From: Streptomyces nitrosporeus
Lineage (GTDB): Bacteria; Actinomycetota; Actinomycetes; Streptomycetales; Streptomycetaceae
Assembly: GCF_008704555.1 (NCBI RefSeq)
Contig: NZ_CP023702.1
Location: 2,728,001-2,792,000, forward strand
Direction: 5' to 3'
DNA: 64,000 nt
The stretch's first letter is position 1; each line of letters starts with the position of its first letter. The position numbers and the translations under genes are program-made. Of this stretch, positions 8,409-17,291 are shown piece by piece. The notes under the pieces are model-generated. The model was not told the DNA's origin. It saw nothing but the letters and a program-made list of their open reading frames with translations, and did not search any database.

Positions 8409-9764
8409 TTGGCCGCCGAGCAGTCAGCAGAGCAGCCGGCCGGGCGATCCGCCGCACGGTCCGGGGAGCGGCGGGCGTCCGCGGCGCTTTCCCCGGAGTC
8501 GCTCGCCGGGGAGCGCGTGGACCACCGCTTCAAGGCGCTGCCGCCCGACGCGGAGGGCCTGACCGTCGGCGCCCTGGCCGCCGAGCGCCGGAACCTCTTC
8601 ACCGGCGGGTTCACCACCCCCGTGCTGGCGCTGTCCGCCGAGTCCGTCGAGGCGAACCTGGCCCTTCTGGAGGGCTACACGAAGCGCCACGGCCTGGCGT
8701 TCGCCCCGCACGGCAAGACGTCGATGTCGCCCCAGCTGTTCGCCCGCCAGCTGGAGCACGGCGCCTGGGGCATCACGGCCGCCGTCCCACACCAGGCACG
8801 GGTCTACCGGGCGTACGGCATCAGCCGGATCTTCCTGGCCAACGAGGTCGTCGACCCGGTCGCGCTGCGCTGGCTGGCCGGCGAACTGGACGCCGACCCG
8901 GACTTCACCTTCGTCTGCTACGTGGACTCCGTGCGCGGGGTGGAGCTGATGGACCGGGCGCTGCGCGCGGCGGGCGCCGTCCGCCCCCTCGACGTGGTGG
9001 TGGAGCTCGGCGCGGGCCCGGGGGCGCGCACCGGCGCCCGTACGGAGGCCGGCTGCGCGGCCGTCGCGGACGCGGTGGCCGCCGTGTCCACCCTGCGCCT
9101 GGTGGGGGTCGCCGGGTACGAGGGCGAGGTGCCGGACGCCACCGGGGAGCGGGTGCGCGCGTGGCTGCGCGAACTCGTCGCGCTGGCCGCCGCCTTCGAC
9201 GCGGCCGGCCGGTTCGGGGAGCTGCGGGACGGCGAGGAGATCCTGCTCAGCGCGGGCGGCAGCGCCTGGTTCGACGCCGTCGCCGACGTCTTCGCCTCTC
9301 TCCCGGCCCTGAGCCGCCCGGTCCTCCCCCTGCTGCGCTCCGGCGCGTACGTCAGCCACGACGACGGCCACTACCGCCATCTCACCCCCTTCAACCGGGT
9401 GCCCGAGGAGGGCGCGCTGCGGCCCGCCTTCCGGCTGTGGGCGCAGGTCGTGTCCCGGCCCTCCCCGGAGCAGGCGTTCGTCAACGCGGGCAAACGCGAC
9501 GCGGCGTACGACCTCGACCTCCCCGAGGCCCAGGTGGTCCGCAGCGCACGCGACGGCTCCCTGCGCCCCGCCACCGGTGTCACCGTCACCGGGCTCTCCG
9601 ACCAGCACGGCTGGCTCAGCACCGACGCGGACGCGGAACTGGAGGTGGGCGACTGGGTCGGCATGGGCCTCTCCCACCCCTGCACCTCCTTCGACAAGTG
9701 GCAGCTGATCCCCCTGGTGGAGGCGGACGGCACCGTCACCGGCTACGTCCGCACCTTCTTCTGA
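8409..9764 (+). CDS. PLP/metal-dependent D-amino acid deaminase (DSD/D-threonine aldolase fold)
   Basis: A 451-residue protein with an alanine-racemase-type N-terminal barrel (about 45-300) and a C-terminal D-serine-dehydratase-like beta domain. The PLP lysine is probably Lys103 in PHGKTSMSP. The metal-site motif HPC (His423, Cys425) near the C-terminus matches the His-x-Cys zinc ligands known in eukaryotic D-serine dehydratase. Such enzymes deaminate D-serine or D-threonine; D-glucosaminate dehydratase is, as I recall, related. The TTG at 8409 was chosen because GAGGAGG lies five bases upstream. It leads the operon with the deacylase, 54 bp downstream. The KDG kinase and GntP context favours an amino-sugar-acid substrate (inference). 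Confidence 0.85.
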   Translation: MAAEQSAEQPAGRSAARSGERRASAALSPESLAGERVDHRFKALPPDAEGLTVGALAAERRNLFTGGFTTPVLALSAESVEANLALLEGYTKRHGLAFAPHGKTSMSPQLFARQLEHGAWGITAAVPHQARVYRAYGISRIFLANEVVDPVALRWLAGELDADPDFTFVCYVDSVRGVELMDRALRAAGAVRPLDVVVELGAGPGARTGARTEAGCAAVADAVAAVSTLRLVGVAGYEGEVPDATGERVRAWLRELVALAAAFDAAGRFGELRDGEEILLSAGGSAWFDAVADVFASLPALSRPVLPLLRSGAYVSHDDGHYRHLTPFNRVPEEGALRPAFRLWAQVVSRPSPEQAFVNAGKRDAAYDLDLPEAQVVRSARDGSLRPATGVTVTGLSDQHGWLSTDADAELEVGDWVGMGLSHPCTSFDKWQLIPLVEADGTVTGYVRTFF

Positions 9765-9818
9765 TCCCGGCCGGGCCGCTCCCGGGGGCGGCCCGCCCTT
9801 CCCCGAAAGGCGGCACCC

Positions 9819-11441
9819 ATGGATCTGGTCATCCGTGACGCCCGCGTCGTCGACGGTTCCGGCGCTCCCTCCTACCGCGCCGACGTGGGCGTCACCGACG
9901 GCCGGATCACCGAGATCCGCCGGGAGGGCGACGGCCCCCGCCCCTCCGCGGCCCGCACCCTGGACGCCGGCGGGCTCGCCCTGGCCCCCGGCTTCATCGA
10001 CATGCACGCGCACAGCGACCTGGCCCTGCTGCGCGACCCCGACCACAGCGCGAAGGCCGCCCAGGGGGTCACCCTGGAGGTCCTCGGCCAGGACGGGCTG
10101 TCCTACGCCCCCGCCGACGACCGCACCCTCGCCGAGGTCCGCCGCACGATCTCCGGCTGGAACGGCGACGGCTCCGGCATCGACTTCGACTGGCGCACCG
10201 TCGGCGGCTACCTGGACCGCCTGGACCGGAACTTCGGCGGCCGGGGCATCGCCGTCAACGCCGCCTACCTCGTCCCGCAGGGCACCGTCCGGATGCTCGC
10301 GGTGGGCTGGGAGGACCGGCCCGCCACCGACGCCGAGCTGGACCGCATGAGGGAACTCGTCGACCAGGGCATGTCCGAGGGCGCAGTCGGCATGTCCTCC
10401 GGGCTGACGTACACCCCCGGCATGTACGCGAAGGACGCCGAACTCACCGAGCTGTGCCGGGTGGTGGCCCGCCACGGCGGCTACTACTGCCCGCACCACC
10501 GCTCCTACGGCGCCGGCGCGCTCGCCGCGTACGAGGAGATGGTGCGGCTCACCCGGGACGCCGGCTGCGCCCTCCACCTCGCCCACGCCACCATGAACTT
10601 CGGGGTGAACAAGGGGAAGGCGCCCGACCTCCTCGCCCTCCTGGACGACGCGCTCGCGGCGGGCGCGGACATCTCCCTGGACACCTATCCGTACACCCCC
10701 GGCTGCACGACCCTCGTCGCGATGCTGCCCAGCTGGGCGGGCGAGGGCGGTCCCGGAGCGGTCCTGGCCCGGCTCGCGGACGACGCGACGGCCGAACGGA
10801 TCCGCCACCACCTGGAGGTCCTGGGTTCCGACGGCTGCCACGGCGTCCCCATCGAGTGGGACACCATCGAGATCTCCGGCGCCGGCGCCCCGTCCCTGGC
10901 CGGGTACGTCGGGCGTACGGTCGCCGAGTCCGCCCGGCTGCGGGGCGAGGAGCCCTGGGTGACGGCCCGCCGGCTGCTCACCGAGGACCGCCTGGGCACG
11001 ACGATCCTCCAGCACGTCGGCCACGAGGAGAACGTCCGGCAGATCATGCGCCACCGGGTGCACACCGGCGGCAGCGACGGCATCCTCCAGGGCGACAAGC
11101 CCCACCCCCGCGCCTACGGCACCTTCCCCCACTACCTCGGCCGGTACGCCAGGGAGCTGGGCGTCCTCACCCTGGAGGAGTGCGTCGCCCACCTCACCTC
11201 CCGCCCGGCCGCCCGGCTGCGCCTGCCCGACCGCGGCCGGGTCCTTGAGGGCTACCGCGCGGACCTGGTCCTGTTCGACCCGGACACGGTGGCCGCAGGC
11301 TCCACCTTCGACGAACCGCGGACCCTTCCGGTGGGCATCCCCCATGTGCTGATCGACGGCCGCTTCGTCGTCCAGGACGGCCGGCGCACCTCCGTCCTGG
11401 CGGGCCGCGCGGTGCGGGGCGCCGGCCACCGCGCCCGCTGA
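9819..11441 (+). CDS. N-acyl-D-amino acid deacylase (D-aminoacylase), amidohydrolase family
   Basis: A 540-residue amidohydrolase-superfamily protein. Features in order are the metal motif HAHSD (His63, His65), CPHHRSYG and LHLAHATM in the barrel, and GGSDGI followed by HPRAYGTFPHYLGRY near residue 425, the characteristic D-aminoacylase segment with the catalytic Asp. The C-terminal beta domain ends with a typical YRADLVLFDP strand. These enzymes remove the N-acyl group (often acetyl) from D-amino acids. It lies in one operon with the deaminase, so it probably supplies the free amine: N-acyl substrate, then amine, then keto acid. The ATG has a GAAAGG ribosome site. D-glucosaminate is formally a D-amino acid, so N-acetyl-D-glucosaminate is a candidate substrate. 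Confidence 0.9.
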   Translation: MDLVIRDARVVDGSGAPSYRADVGVTDGRITEIRREGDGPRPSAARTLDAGGLALAPGFIDMHAHSDLALLRDPDHSAKAAQGVTLEVLGQDGLSYAPADDRTLAEVRRTISGWNGDGSGIDFDWRTVGGYLDRLDRNFGGRGIAVNAAYLVPQGTVRMLAVGWEDRPATDAELDRMRELVDQGMSEGAVGMSSGLTYTPGMYAKDAELTELCRVVARHGGYYCPHHRSYGAGALAAYEEMVRLTRDAGCALHLAHATMNFGVNKGKAPDLLALLDDALAAGADISLDTYPYTPGCTTLVAMLPSWAGEGGPGAVLARLADDATAERIRHHLEVLGSDGCHGVPIEWDTIEISGAGAPSLAGYVGRTVAESARLRGEEPWVTARRLLTEDRLGTTILQHVGHEENVRQIMRHRVHTGGSDGILQGDKPHPRAYGTFPHYLGRYARELGVLTLEECVAHLTSRPAARLRLPDRGRVLEGYRADLVLFDPDTVAAGSTFDEPRTLPVGIPHVLIDGRFVVQDGRRTSVLAGRAVRGAGHRAR

Positions 11442-11758
11442 CCCGCGGGGCCGGGGGTCAGCGGTGCCCGGCGCGGTGCCGTTCCAGCAGGGCCGGGAGT
11501 CCGCCGACCGGGGGCGCCGCCCCGCACGCCGAGGAGACGACAGCCGCTCCGGGACCGGCGGACGCGCCCGGGGCCGGGACACCGGAAAGACGCCGCTCTC
11601 GATCGCATATCTGTTCGCCGATTCCCGGACAGGTGTTCTCCTGAGGCGCCTACCATGCGCCGGTGGTGAGTAGGCGTCAGCCGGCTCGCCCACCGAGCCG
11701 CCCAGCCGGGCGGCACCCCGTACGGCTCCCTGGCCCCGATCCGGAAGACCCCCTCCTC
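11442..11758. other. Intergenic region before GT-C protein
   Basis: No convincing gene is present. A short hairpin (CTGACCC at 11438-11444 with GGGTCAG at 11455-11461) overlaps the deacylase stop and may be a terminator. A 7-bp inverted repeat (CGCCTAC 11647-11653, GTAGGCG 11670-11676) lies in the presumed promoter or leader of the next gene. An in-frame GTG at 11663 is a possible earlier start for that gene. Confidence 0.5.
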
Positions 11759-13264
11759 ATGCTCCTGGACCGCCGCACCCGGACGGCCCGCGTCCACTTC
11801 GCGAACGGACCGGACGCGGTGGAACCCCGTACGGCGTCCCGCCGCCACCGGCTCCTCCTGTACACCCTCCCCGCCCTGTGGACGCTCGCGCTCGGCCTGT
11901 GGGGGCTGTCCCGCCAGGACAGCCTGTGGCGGGACGAGGCCGCGACATGGCAGGTGGCCGAGCGGTCCACCGCCGAGATCCTGCGCCTGCTGGAGAACGT
12001 CGACGTCGTCCACGGGCTCTACTACCTGTTCATGCACGGGCTGTTCGAGTGCTTCGGCCCCGGCACCACGGTCCTGCGGCTGCCCTCCGTGCTCGCCATG
12101 GCGGTGGCGGCCGCCTGTGTGACGGCCGTCGGCCACCGGCTGGCCGGGGTGTGGGCGGGCCTGGGCGGGGGGCTGGCGCTCGGGCTGCTGCCCGCCGTGC
12201 AGTTCTACCTCCAGGAGGGACGCCCGTACGCGCTGGTCGCGGCGGGGGCCGGGATCTCGACGCTGCTGCTGGTGACCGCGCTCCAGGGACGCGGCAGGAC
12301 GGCGCACTGGGTGGCCTACGGCGGGGCAGTCCTGCTGAGCGGGCTGCTGAACTGGTTCTCGCTGATGATCCTCCCCGCGCATCTGGCGACCCTGGCCTGG
12401 GCGCGGGCCGGCCGGCGGGTGTGGACACGCTGGACGGCGGCCTCCGCGGCGGCCGTCACGGGGGTCCTCCCCCTGGCTCTCTTCAGCCGCGGCCAGTCCG
12501 GCCAGGTGTCCTGGATCCCGCCGCTGACCTGGCACATGCTGATCGGGCCGGCGGTCCTGCTGGCGATCGGCGGGGCCGGCGCCCTGGTGGACCGGCCCCA
12601 AAGGGGCCGTCTGTCACCGGCCGTCGTGGGTCTGCCGCTGCTCGCGGTGCCGCAGGTCTGCCTGATCGGCCTCTCCCTGATCCAGCCGCTCTTCCTGGAC
12701 CGGTACGTCCTGTTCAGCCTGCTCGGGCTCGCGCTGCTGGCCGGCGCGGCCGTCGGCGGCGCGGTCCGGGCGGCCGCGCCGCGGTTTCCCCGGACGGCGG
12801 TGTGGATCCTTCCCGTGGTGACCGCCGTGGCGGTGGTGGCGCTGCTGCCGCAGTCACTGGCCAAGAGGTCCCCGGAGAGCCGGGTGGACGACGTCCTGGC
12901 CATAGCGTCCGAGATCCGGCGGATCGACAGGGCCGGGGCCGGAGTGCTCTACATACCGGCGGCCCGGCGGGACACCCGGCTGGTCTCCCCCGACGCCTTC
13001 GCGGGCCTCCGGGACCTGGCACTGGCGAAGAGCCCGTCGGGGTCCGGAACGCTGAAGGGCGTGGAGGCCGGACCCGACCGGATACGCGCCGCGATACTGA
13101 CCCGGCGGCGGGTCCTGCTGGTCACGGACGCGCGGCCGGTGGCGAGGCCGGTGGTGGGCGGACGGGACACCGCGAAGATCTCCACGCTGGAGGAGTACTT
13201 CACCGTGGTGGCGGACCGGGAGGTCCGCGGCCGGAGGGTGAGGGTGTACGAACGGACCGCCTGA
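11759..13264 (+). CDS. GT-C-type polytopic membrane glycosyltransferase-like protein
   Basis: A 501-residue integral membrane protein with about ten hydrophobic segments. Just after the first helix it has LWRDEAATWQVAER. An acidic Asp-Glu motif in the first outer loop is typical of GT-C transferases (ArnT, PMT, mannosyltransferases using polyprenyl-phosphate sugars). QEGRPYAL and FLDRYVLFSL are further motifs common to actinobacterial members. The last about 130 residues are soluble. No partner genes are adjacent, so donor and acceptor are unknown. The ATG at 11759 is preferred over GTG 11663 because the extension is unlike a signal or membrane segment, but its ribosome site is weak. Confidence 0.7.
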   Translation: MLLDRRTRTARVHFANGPDAVEPRTASRRHRLLLYTLPALWTLALGLWGLSRQDSLWRDEAATWQVAERSTAEILRLLENVDVVHGLYYLFMHGLFECFGPGTTVLRLPSVLAMAVAAACVTAVGHRLAGVWAGLGGGLALGLLPAVQFYLQEGRPYALVAAGAGISTLLLVTALQGRGRTAHWVAYGGAVLLSGLLNWFSLMILPAHLATLAWARAGRRVWTRWTAASAAAVTGVLPLALFSRGQSGQVSWIPPLTWHMLIGPAVLLAIGGAGALVDRPQRGRLSPAVVGLPLLAVPQVCLIGLSLIQPLFLDRYVLFSLLGLALLAGAAVGGAVRAAAPRFPRTAVWILPVVTAVAVVALLPQSLAKRSPESRVDDVLAIASEIRRIDRAGAGVLYIPAARRDTRLVSPDAFAGLRDLALAKSPSGSGTLKGVEAGPDRIRAAILTRRRVLLVTDARPVARPVVGGRDTAKISTLEEYFTVVADREVRGRRVRVYERTA

Positions 13265-13315
13265 ACCCGGCGCCCGGCTCCGGCTCGGGGTCCGGGCACC
13301 GGATTCAGGGGGACG

Positions 13316-14242
13316 TCACGGCCTGGGCAGGGCGCAGCCCGCGCGGCCGAGGTCGATCCGGCTCCCGGGTCCGACGCACGGCACGATGCCGTAGGTCTGC
13401 TGGGCGTAGTTGATGCCCGCGCGCACGGTCACGACGCCGTTCTCGTCGACCTCGCACGGGTTGTTGTCCGTGCACCGCTGGCCGTCCTCGTTACCGGTGT
13501 TGTTGACGGCGACCACCTTGCCGGTCGCGTCGTCGATCACCGGGGAACCGGACGTACCCCCGATGGTCTGGCAGTCCGGGGTGTAGCGGACCGAGTCCTT
13601 CCAGGTCCAGGCACCCTCCTGGAGACGGTAGGCGAACCCGTCGACGGAGCAGCTGTACAACCGCTTCCAGTAGCCGGACGCGACGGTGATCGCGGTGCCC
13701 TGCACCGGGCGCGAGGCGTCCAGTTCCAGGGCCTTGATGCCGTAGGAGCTCTCGATCTGGGCGTAGGTCCGGGTGAGGCGGTACAGCGAGACGTCGGTGT
13801 CCGTCATGGTGCCGTACGCGATCCTGTCGGCGCGCAGCGTCCCGACACCCCTTCCCGCCGCGTTCAGCAGCGTGAAGCTGCGGGTCGAGGCACGGTCGAG
13901 GACGACCTCGCCGGGACCGGGGAAGCCGGTCTCCAGGCAGTGGCCGTTGGACAGGACGAGCGCGGGATCGCCCGGCTGGGACGAGGGCACGCGGACGACC
14001 GAGCCGGAGCAGTTGCTGAGCGCCACCGTCCCGGCGAAGCCGACCGCCCGGACCGAGGCCCGGTCGGCTGTCGCCGGTCCCGCGCCCTGCGGGGTGCCCG
14101 GGGCCGCGGCCTTGCCGACGTCCGCGGCGGTGCCCGCGGAGGACCGCGCGGCCACAACCGCGTGCGGTTCCGCGACCGCGGGCGCGGCGCCCGCGCCGAG
14201 CAGCAGAACGGAAAGAACTGCGCCGATGAGAGGCGTCTTCAT
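13316..14242 (-). CDS. Secreted trypsin-like serine protease
   Basis: A 308-residue exported protein with a signal peptide (MKTPLIGAVLSVLLLGAG, cleavage probably after APAVA near residue 24). The chymotrypsin-fold triad is recognisable: His in VLSNGHCLE (about residue 101), Asp in DTDVSLYRL and Ser in IGGTSGSPV. Cysteines at several positions suggest disulphides. The start at 14242 has a GGAGGGG ribosome site. It is monocistronic and convergent with the GT-C gene. It resembles extracellular S1 peptidases of streptomycetes; the substrate is unknown. Confidence 0.88.
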   Translation of the reverse strand: MKTPLIGAVLSVLLLGAGAAPAVAEPHAVVAARSSAGTAADVGKAAAPGTPQGAGPATADRASVRAVGFAGTVALSNCSGSVVRVPSSQPGDPALVLSNGHCLETGFPGPGEVVLDRASTRSFTLLNAAGRGVGTLRADRIAYGTMTDTDVSLYRLTRTYAQIESSYGIKALELDASRPVQGTAITVASGYWKRLYSCSVDGFAYRLQEGAWTWKDSVRYTPDCQTIGGTSGSPVIDDATGKVVAVNNTGNEDGQRCTDNNPCEVDENGVVTVRAGINYAQQTYGIVPCVGPGSRIDLGRAGCALPRP

Positions 14243-14570
14243 GTGGGGGTCCCCTCCAGGTGTGCCGTGACCGAAGTTCTTTCGGTTGACATGCGCATGC
14301 TTACGCACGGCCGGAAGTCCTCACAAGGGGCGGAATCCAGCCGCCCCGGCAGCACACGACGCCTCCCGCCCCTGCCGCACCCCCACCAGCCGCCACCCCG
14401 GCCGCACCCCCACCGGCCACACCAGCCGCCACCCCGGCCACACCCCACCGGCCGCACCCACGCCGGTCGCAACGCCCGGCACATTCCCGCCGCCTTCGGC
14501 TTCGAGTGCCCGCCCCGCCGGCCGGACGAGGACAGGCCGCCGCCCCGGCGCCGGTCACCCGGTCACCCGG
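14243..14570. other. Low-complexity intergenic region with repeats
   Basis: The stretch 14380-14470 is an imperfect tandem array of CCACCCCGGC/CGCACCCCCA-type units. At 14486-14514 lies an exact copy of 29 bases from the aminotransferase gene at 15378-15406. No protein with credible codon bias is seen. Confidence 0.7.
14486..14514 (+). repeat. 29-bp direct repeat, copy 1 (intergenic fragment of aminotransferase gene)
   Basis: All 29 bases are identical to 15378-15406 inside the aminotransferase gene, in the same orientation and 892 bp away. Weaker similarity continues on both sides (for example GAGGACA downstream). This copy is non-coding here. Confidence 0.9.
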
Positions 14571-14927
14571 TCACCCGGTGGACGACGTCTTGGCGCTCCC
14601 CTCCGTCTCCGCGGCCTCACGGGCACAGGTCACCGCCGCGAGGAGGCTCAGCCCGGGCTCGGCCCGGCGCAGCGCCCTGATCGCCTGGACCGAGTCGGCG
14701 GGGCCTTCGTGGCCGACGGCGGCGAGCCGCTGCCTGGCCCAGCGCCCGCGCAGGGCCGCGTCCGGTACGGCGGCGGCCTCCCGGACGAGCGCGAGAGCGC
14801 GTTCCATACCGGGACGCTCCTCGTCGGTGGCGGTCTCCAGTGAGTCCTGGAGGAGGGCCGCGATCCCCTCCGACTCCCGGAGCAGGAGGACGACGCCCTT
14901 GCGGCGCATACCGGCTGATGCAGTCAT
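14571..14927 (-). CDS. Conserved hypothetical protein
   Basis: A 118-residue, Ala/Arg/Glu-rich, probably helical soluble protein with GMRRKGVVLLLRESEGIAAL at the N-terminus. No domain is recognised. The codon bias is typical of the genome, and the ATG at 14927 cuts off a poorly conserved-looking upstream extension. The gene sits between the two copies of the 29-bp direct repeat and is divergent from the aminotransferase. Confidence 0.6.
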   Translation of the reverse strand: MTASAGMRRKGVVLLLRESEGIAALLQDSLETATDEERPGMERALALVREAAAVPDAALRGRWARQRLAAVGHEGPADSVQAIRALRRAEPGLSLLAAVTCAREAAETEGSAKTSSTG

Positions 14928-15254
14928 GCGGGGATCCTGCCCCCTGACCCTCCCGGCCCGCACGGGACTTGAGCTACTTCTGAGGCCTTTGCACACCACC
15001 GGAACACGGCCCCCGGCCCCCGGAGTCCGCCGCACCCGGGCCGCCGCGCCGGCGCCGCGTGGCGCATGTCACCCCGTTGTGCGGGTCACGCCCGCATTCC
15101 AAGCCGCGGCACCGCCCCGACCGGCCCTTCCCACGGCGCCGGGCCGGGCCCGCATGGCGATGGAAGCCCGGGCCCGCCGCCCCGCGGGCACCGGCGGGGT
15201 GTGCACGCCCGAAACCCGGCACACCGCCCGGACCGCAGTCGTAAGCTCGCAGCC
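14928..15254. other. Divergent promoter region
   Basis: A 327-bp spacer between the hypothetical gene (minus) and the aminotransferase (plus). It must hold both promoters. The slightly AT-richer stretch at 14965-14995 is the likeliest site, but no clear -35/-10 pair was found. Confidence 0.4.
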
Positions 15255-16466
15255 ATGCAGGTCATCCAGTCAACGAAGCTCTCCGGCGTCTGTTACGAAA
15301 TCCGCGGCCCCGTGCTCGAGGAGGCCATGCGACTCGAAGCCGCAGGCCACCGCATCCTCAAGCTGAACACCGGCAACCCCGCCGCCTTCGGCTTCGAGTG
15401 CCCGCCGGAGATCCTCGAGGACATACTGCGCAACCTCTCCGGGGCGCACGGTTACGGCGACGCGAAGGGCCTGCTGTCCGCGCGCCGCGCGGTGATGCAG
15501 CACTACCAGACCAAGGGGATCCCCCTCGACGTCGAGGACGTCTACCTGGGCAACGGGGTCTCCGAGCTGATCCAGATGTCGATGCAGGCCCTGCTCGACG
15601 ACGGCGACGAGGTGCTCGTACCGGCCCCGGACTACCCGCTGTGGACCGCCTCGGTCTCGCTGGCCGGGGGTACGGCGGTGCACTACCGCTGTGACGAGCA
15701 GGCCGACTGGATGCCGGATCTCGCCGACGTCGAGCGCAGGATCACCGACCGCACCAAGGCGATCGTGATCATCAACCCGAACAACCCGACGGGTGCGGTC
15801 TACGACGACGAAATGCTGCGCGGTCTGACCGAGATCGCCCGCCGCCACAGCCTGGTCGTCTGCTCCGACGAGATCTACGACCGGATCCTGTACGACGGCG
15901 CGACGCACACCCCGACCGCCGCCATCGCCCCGGACCTGATGGTCCTCACCTTCAACGGGCTCTCCAAGAACTACCGGATCGCGGGCTACCGTTCCGGCTG
16001 GATGGCGGTCTGCGGCCCGAAGGCCCACGCCTCCTCGTACATCGAGGGGCTGACGATCCTGGCCAACATGCGTCTCTGCGCGAACATGCCGGCCCAGCAC
16101 GCCGTGGCCACCGCGCTCGGCGGGCGGCAGTCGATCGACGACCTGGTGCTGCCGGGCGGGCGGATCCTGGAGCAGCGGGACGTCGCGTACGACCTGCTGA
16201 CGCAGATCCCCGGGGTGACCTGCGTGAAGCCGAAGGGGGCGCTGTACCTCTTCCCCCGACTGGACCCCAAGGTGTTCAAAATCAAGGACGACCGGCAGAT
16301 GGTCCTCGACCTGCTCAGGACCGAGAAGATCATGGTGGTGCACGGCACGGGCTTCAACTGGCCCGAACCCGACCACTTCCGGGTGGTCACCCTGCCCCCG
16401 GCCAAGGACCTCACCGTGGCGGTGACCAGGATCGGCAACTTCCTGGACGGTTACAGCCAGCCCTGA
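15255..16466 (+). CDS. Alanine-type PLP aminotransferase (AlaA-like)
   Basis: A 403-residue fold-type I class I/II aminotransferase, the same length as E. coli AlaA (405), the glutamate-pyruvate transaminase. Seen are LNTGNPAAFGFECPP near the N-terminus, the substrate/PLP motif INPNNPTGAVY, SDEIYDRILYDG and LSKNYRIAGYRSGW with PLP lysine Lys238. It probably makes alanine from pyruvate and glutamate. The ATG at 15255 matches the AlaA N-terminus (MQVIQSTKLSGVCYEIRGPV). It is likely monocistronic. Codons 42-51 carry the sequence that is duplicated at 14486-14514. Confidence 0.92.
   Translation: MQVIQSTKLSGVCYEIRGPVLEEAMRLEAAGHRILKLNTGNPAAFGFECPPEILEDILRNLSGAHGYGDAKGLLSARRAVMQHYQTKGIPLDVEDVYLGNGVSELIQMSMQALLDDGDEVLVPAPDYPLWTASVSLAGGTAVHYRCDEQADWMPDLADVERRITDRTKAIVIINPNNPTGAVYDDEMLRGLTEIARRHSLVVCSDEIYDRILYDGATHTPTAAIAPDLMVLTFNGLSKNYRIAGYRSGWMAVCGPKAHASSYIEGLTILANMRLCANMPAQHAVATALGGRQSIDDLVLPGGRILEQRDVAYDLLTQIPGVTCVKPKGALYLFPRLDPKVFKIKDDRQMVLDLLRTEKIMVVHGTGFNWPEPDHFRVVTLPPAKDLTVAVTRIGNFLDGYSQP
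15378..15406 (+). repeat. 29-bp direct repeat, copy 2 (within aminotransferase gene)
   Basis: The coding copy of the repeat found at 14486-14514. It encodes the conserved NPAAFGFECPP region, so this is evidently the original. Confidence 0.9.
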
Positions 16467-16588
16467 CCGGCTCCGGACCGGTTTCCGATCGGCTCCGGGC
16501 CGTTTCCGGCCACCCCCTTCCGGATCACGCACAACTTTAGACTGAATCCAAGATAGGATGGCCTTACTGCAACGCCAGGAGGCCACCC

Positions 16589-16987
16589 ATGTACGAGCCG
16601 ATCCGCACCAAATCGGTCCACACACCGGCCGACGACGCCGATCTTCCGCACCGCAGCCGGGAGGACGAGCTGGACATCCAGCTCGCCGGGCACCTCTCCG
16701 CCCTGCTCGCCGTCACCGACGAGCTCGGGCTCGCCGCCGACGGCGACCGCATCGCCCAGCAGGTGGCCCGGCTCCGGGGCGCCCCGCCCGCCCGGCACGC
16801 GGGGCGGAGCGACGCGTCCCCGGCCGCCCTGCACCGCCGCGCCCACGCCCTCGCGGGCCGGGTCCTGGTGGTGGCCGCGTCCCGCGCGGACACGGCGGTC
16901 GCGATCCTCGCGGCCGAGGCCATGGACGCCCACACCGCCGCCGCGTCCGCGGCCACCCCCGCGACCGCTCTGGTCGCGGCCCCCTGA
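16589..16987 (+). CDS. Conserved hypothetical protein
   Basis: A 132-residue soluble, mainly helical protein beginning MYEPIRTKSVH, with SREDELDIQLAGHLSALLAV in the middle and an Ala-rich C-terminus. I recognise it as a common streptomycete protein without a known function. A strong CAGGAGG ribosome site precedes the ATG, and a TAGGAT -10-like hexamer lies at 16554-16559. It ends at the bidirectional terminator before pckG. Confidence 0.7.
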   Translation: MYEPIRTKSVHTPADDADLPHRSREDELDIQLAGHLSALLAVTDELGLAADGDRIAQQVARLRGAPPARHAGRSDASPAALHRRAHALAGRVLVVAASRADTAVAILAAEAMDAHTAAASAATPATALVAAP

Positions 16988-17070
16988 CGGCCCCGGTCCA
17001 CGCGTCGTACGGACGCGCGGACCGGGCGCCCTCGTCACGGACCGGGCCGAGGACGGGCCCGGGACGGCGG

Positions 17071-17107
17071 ACGGCCCCCGGAGCCCTGAACGGGCTCCGG
17101 GGGCCGT
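17071..17107. terminator. Strong bidirectional terminator
   Basis: Perfect 16-bp arms (17071-17086, 17092-17107; ACGGCCCCCGGAGCCC) around the loop TGAAC, between two convergent genes. Confidence 0.85.
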
Positions 17108-17291
17108 CGTGCCGTGGCGGGTAAACCGTCCCCCCCAGGTCAGGGCGGATGTCGTGATGCCCGGCCACGGGACCGGCGGGCGGCGCACCGGCCGCCGGAC
17201 CGGCTGCGGCACCCCCGCCAGGGGGGCGGCGGGGGCGCCGCGGCCGGAGTACCGTGCCGGCCCGGCCGGGTGCCGGGCCGGGACGCGGCCG

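Noticed and set aside
8424..11693. 1089-codon minus-strand frame opposite deaminase and deacylase
   Set aside because: Codon bias and motifs belong to the plus-strand genes; no ribosome site or recognisable domain.
14301..14558. Gly/Ala-repeat peptide encoded by the minus strand
   Set aside because: Produced by a tandem nucleotide repeat without a ribosome site.
16537..16559. Possible promoter before the hypothetical gene at 16589
   Set aside because: TAGGAT is a good -10 but the only -35-like hexamer is 11 bases away, too close; mentioned only in the gene entry.
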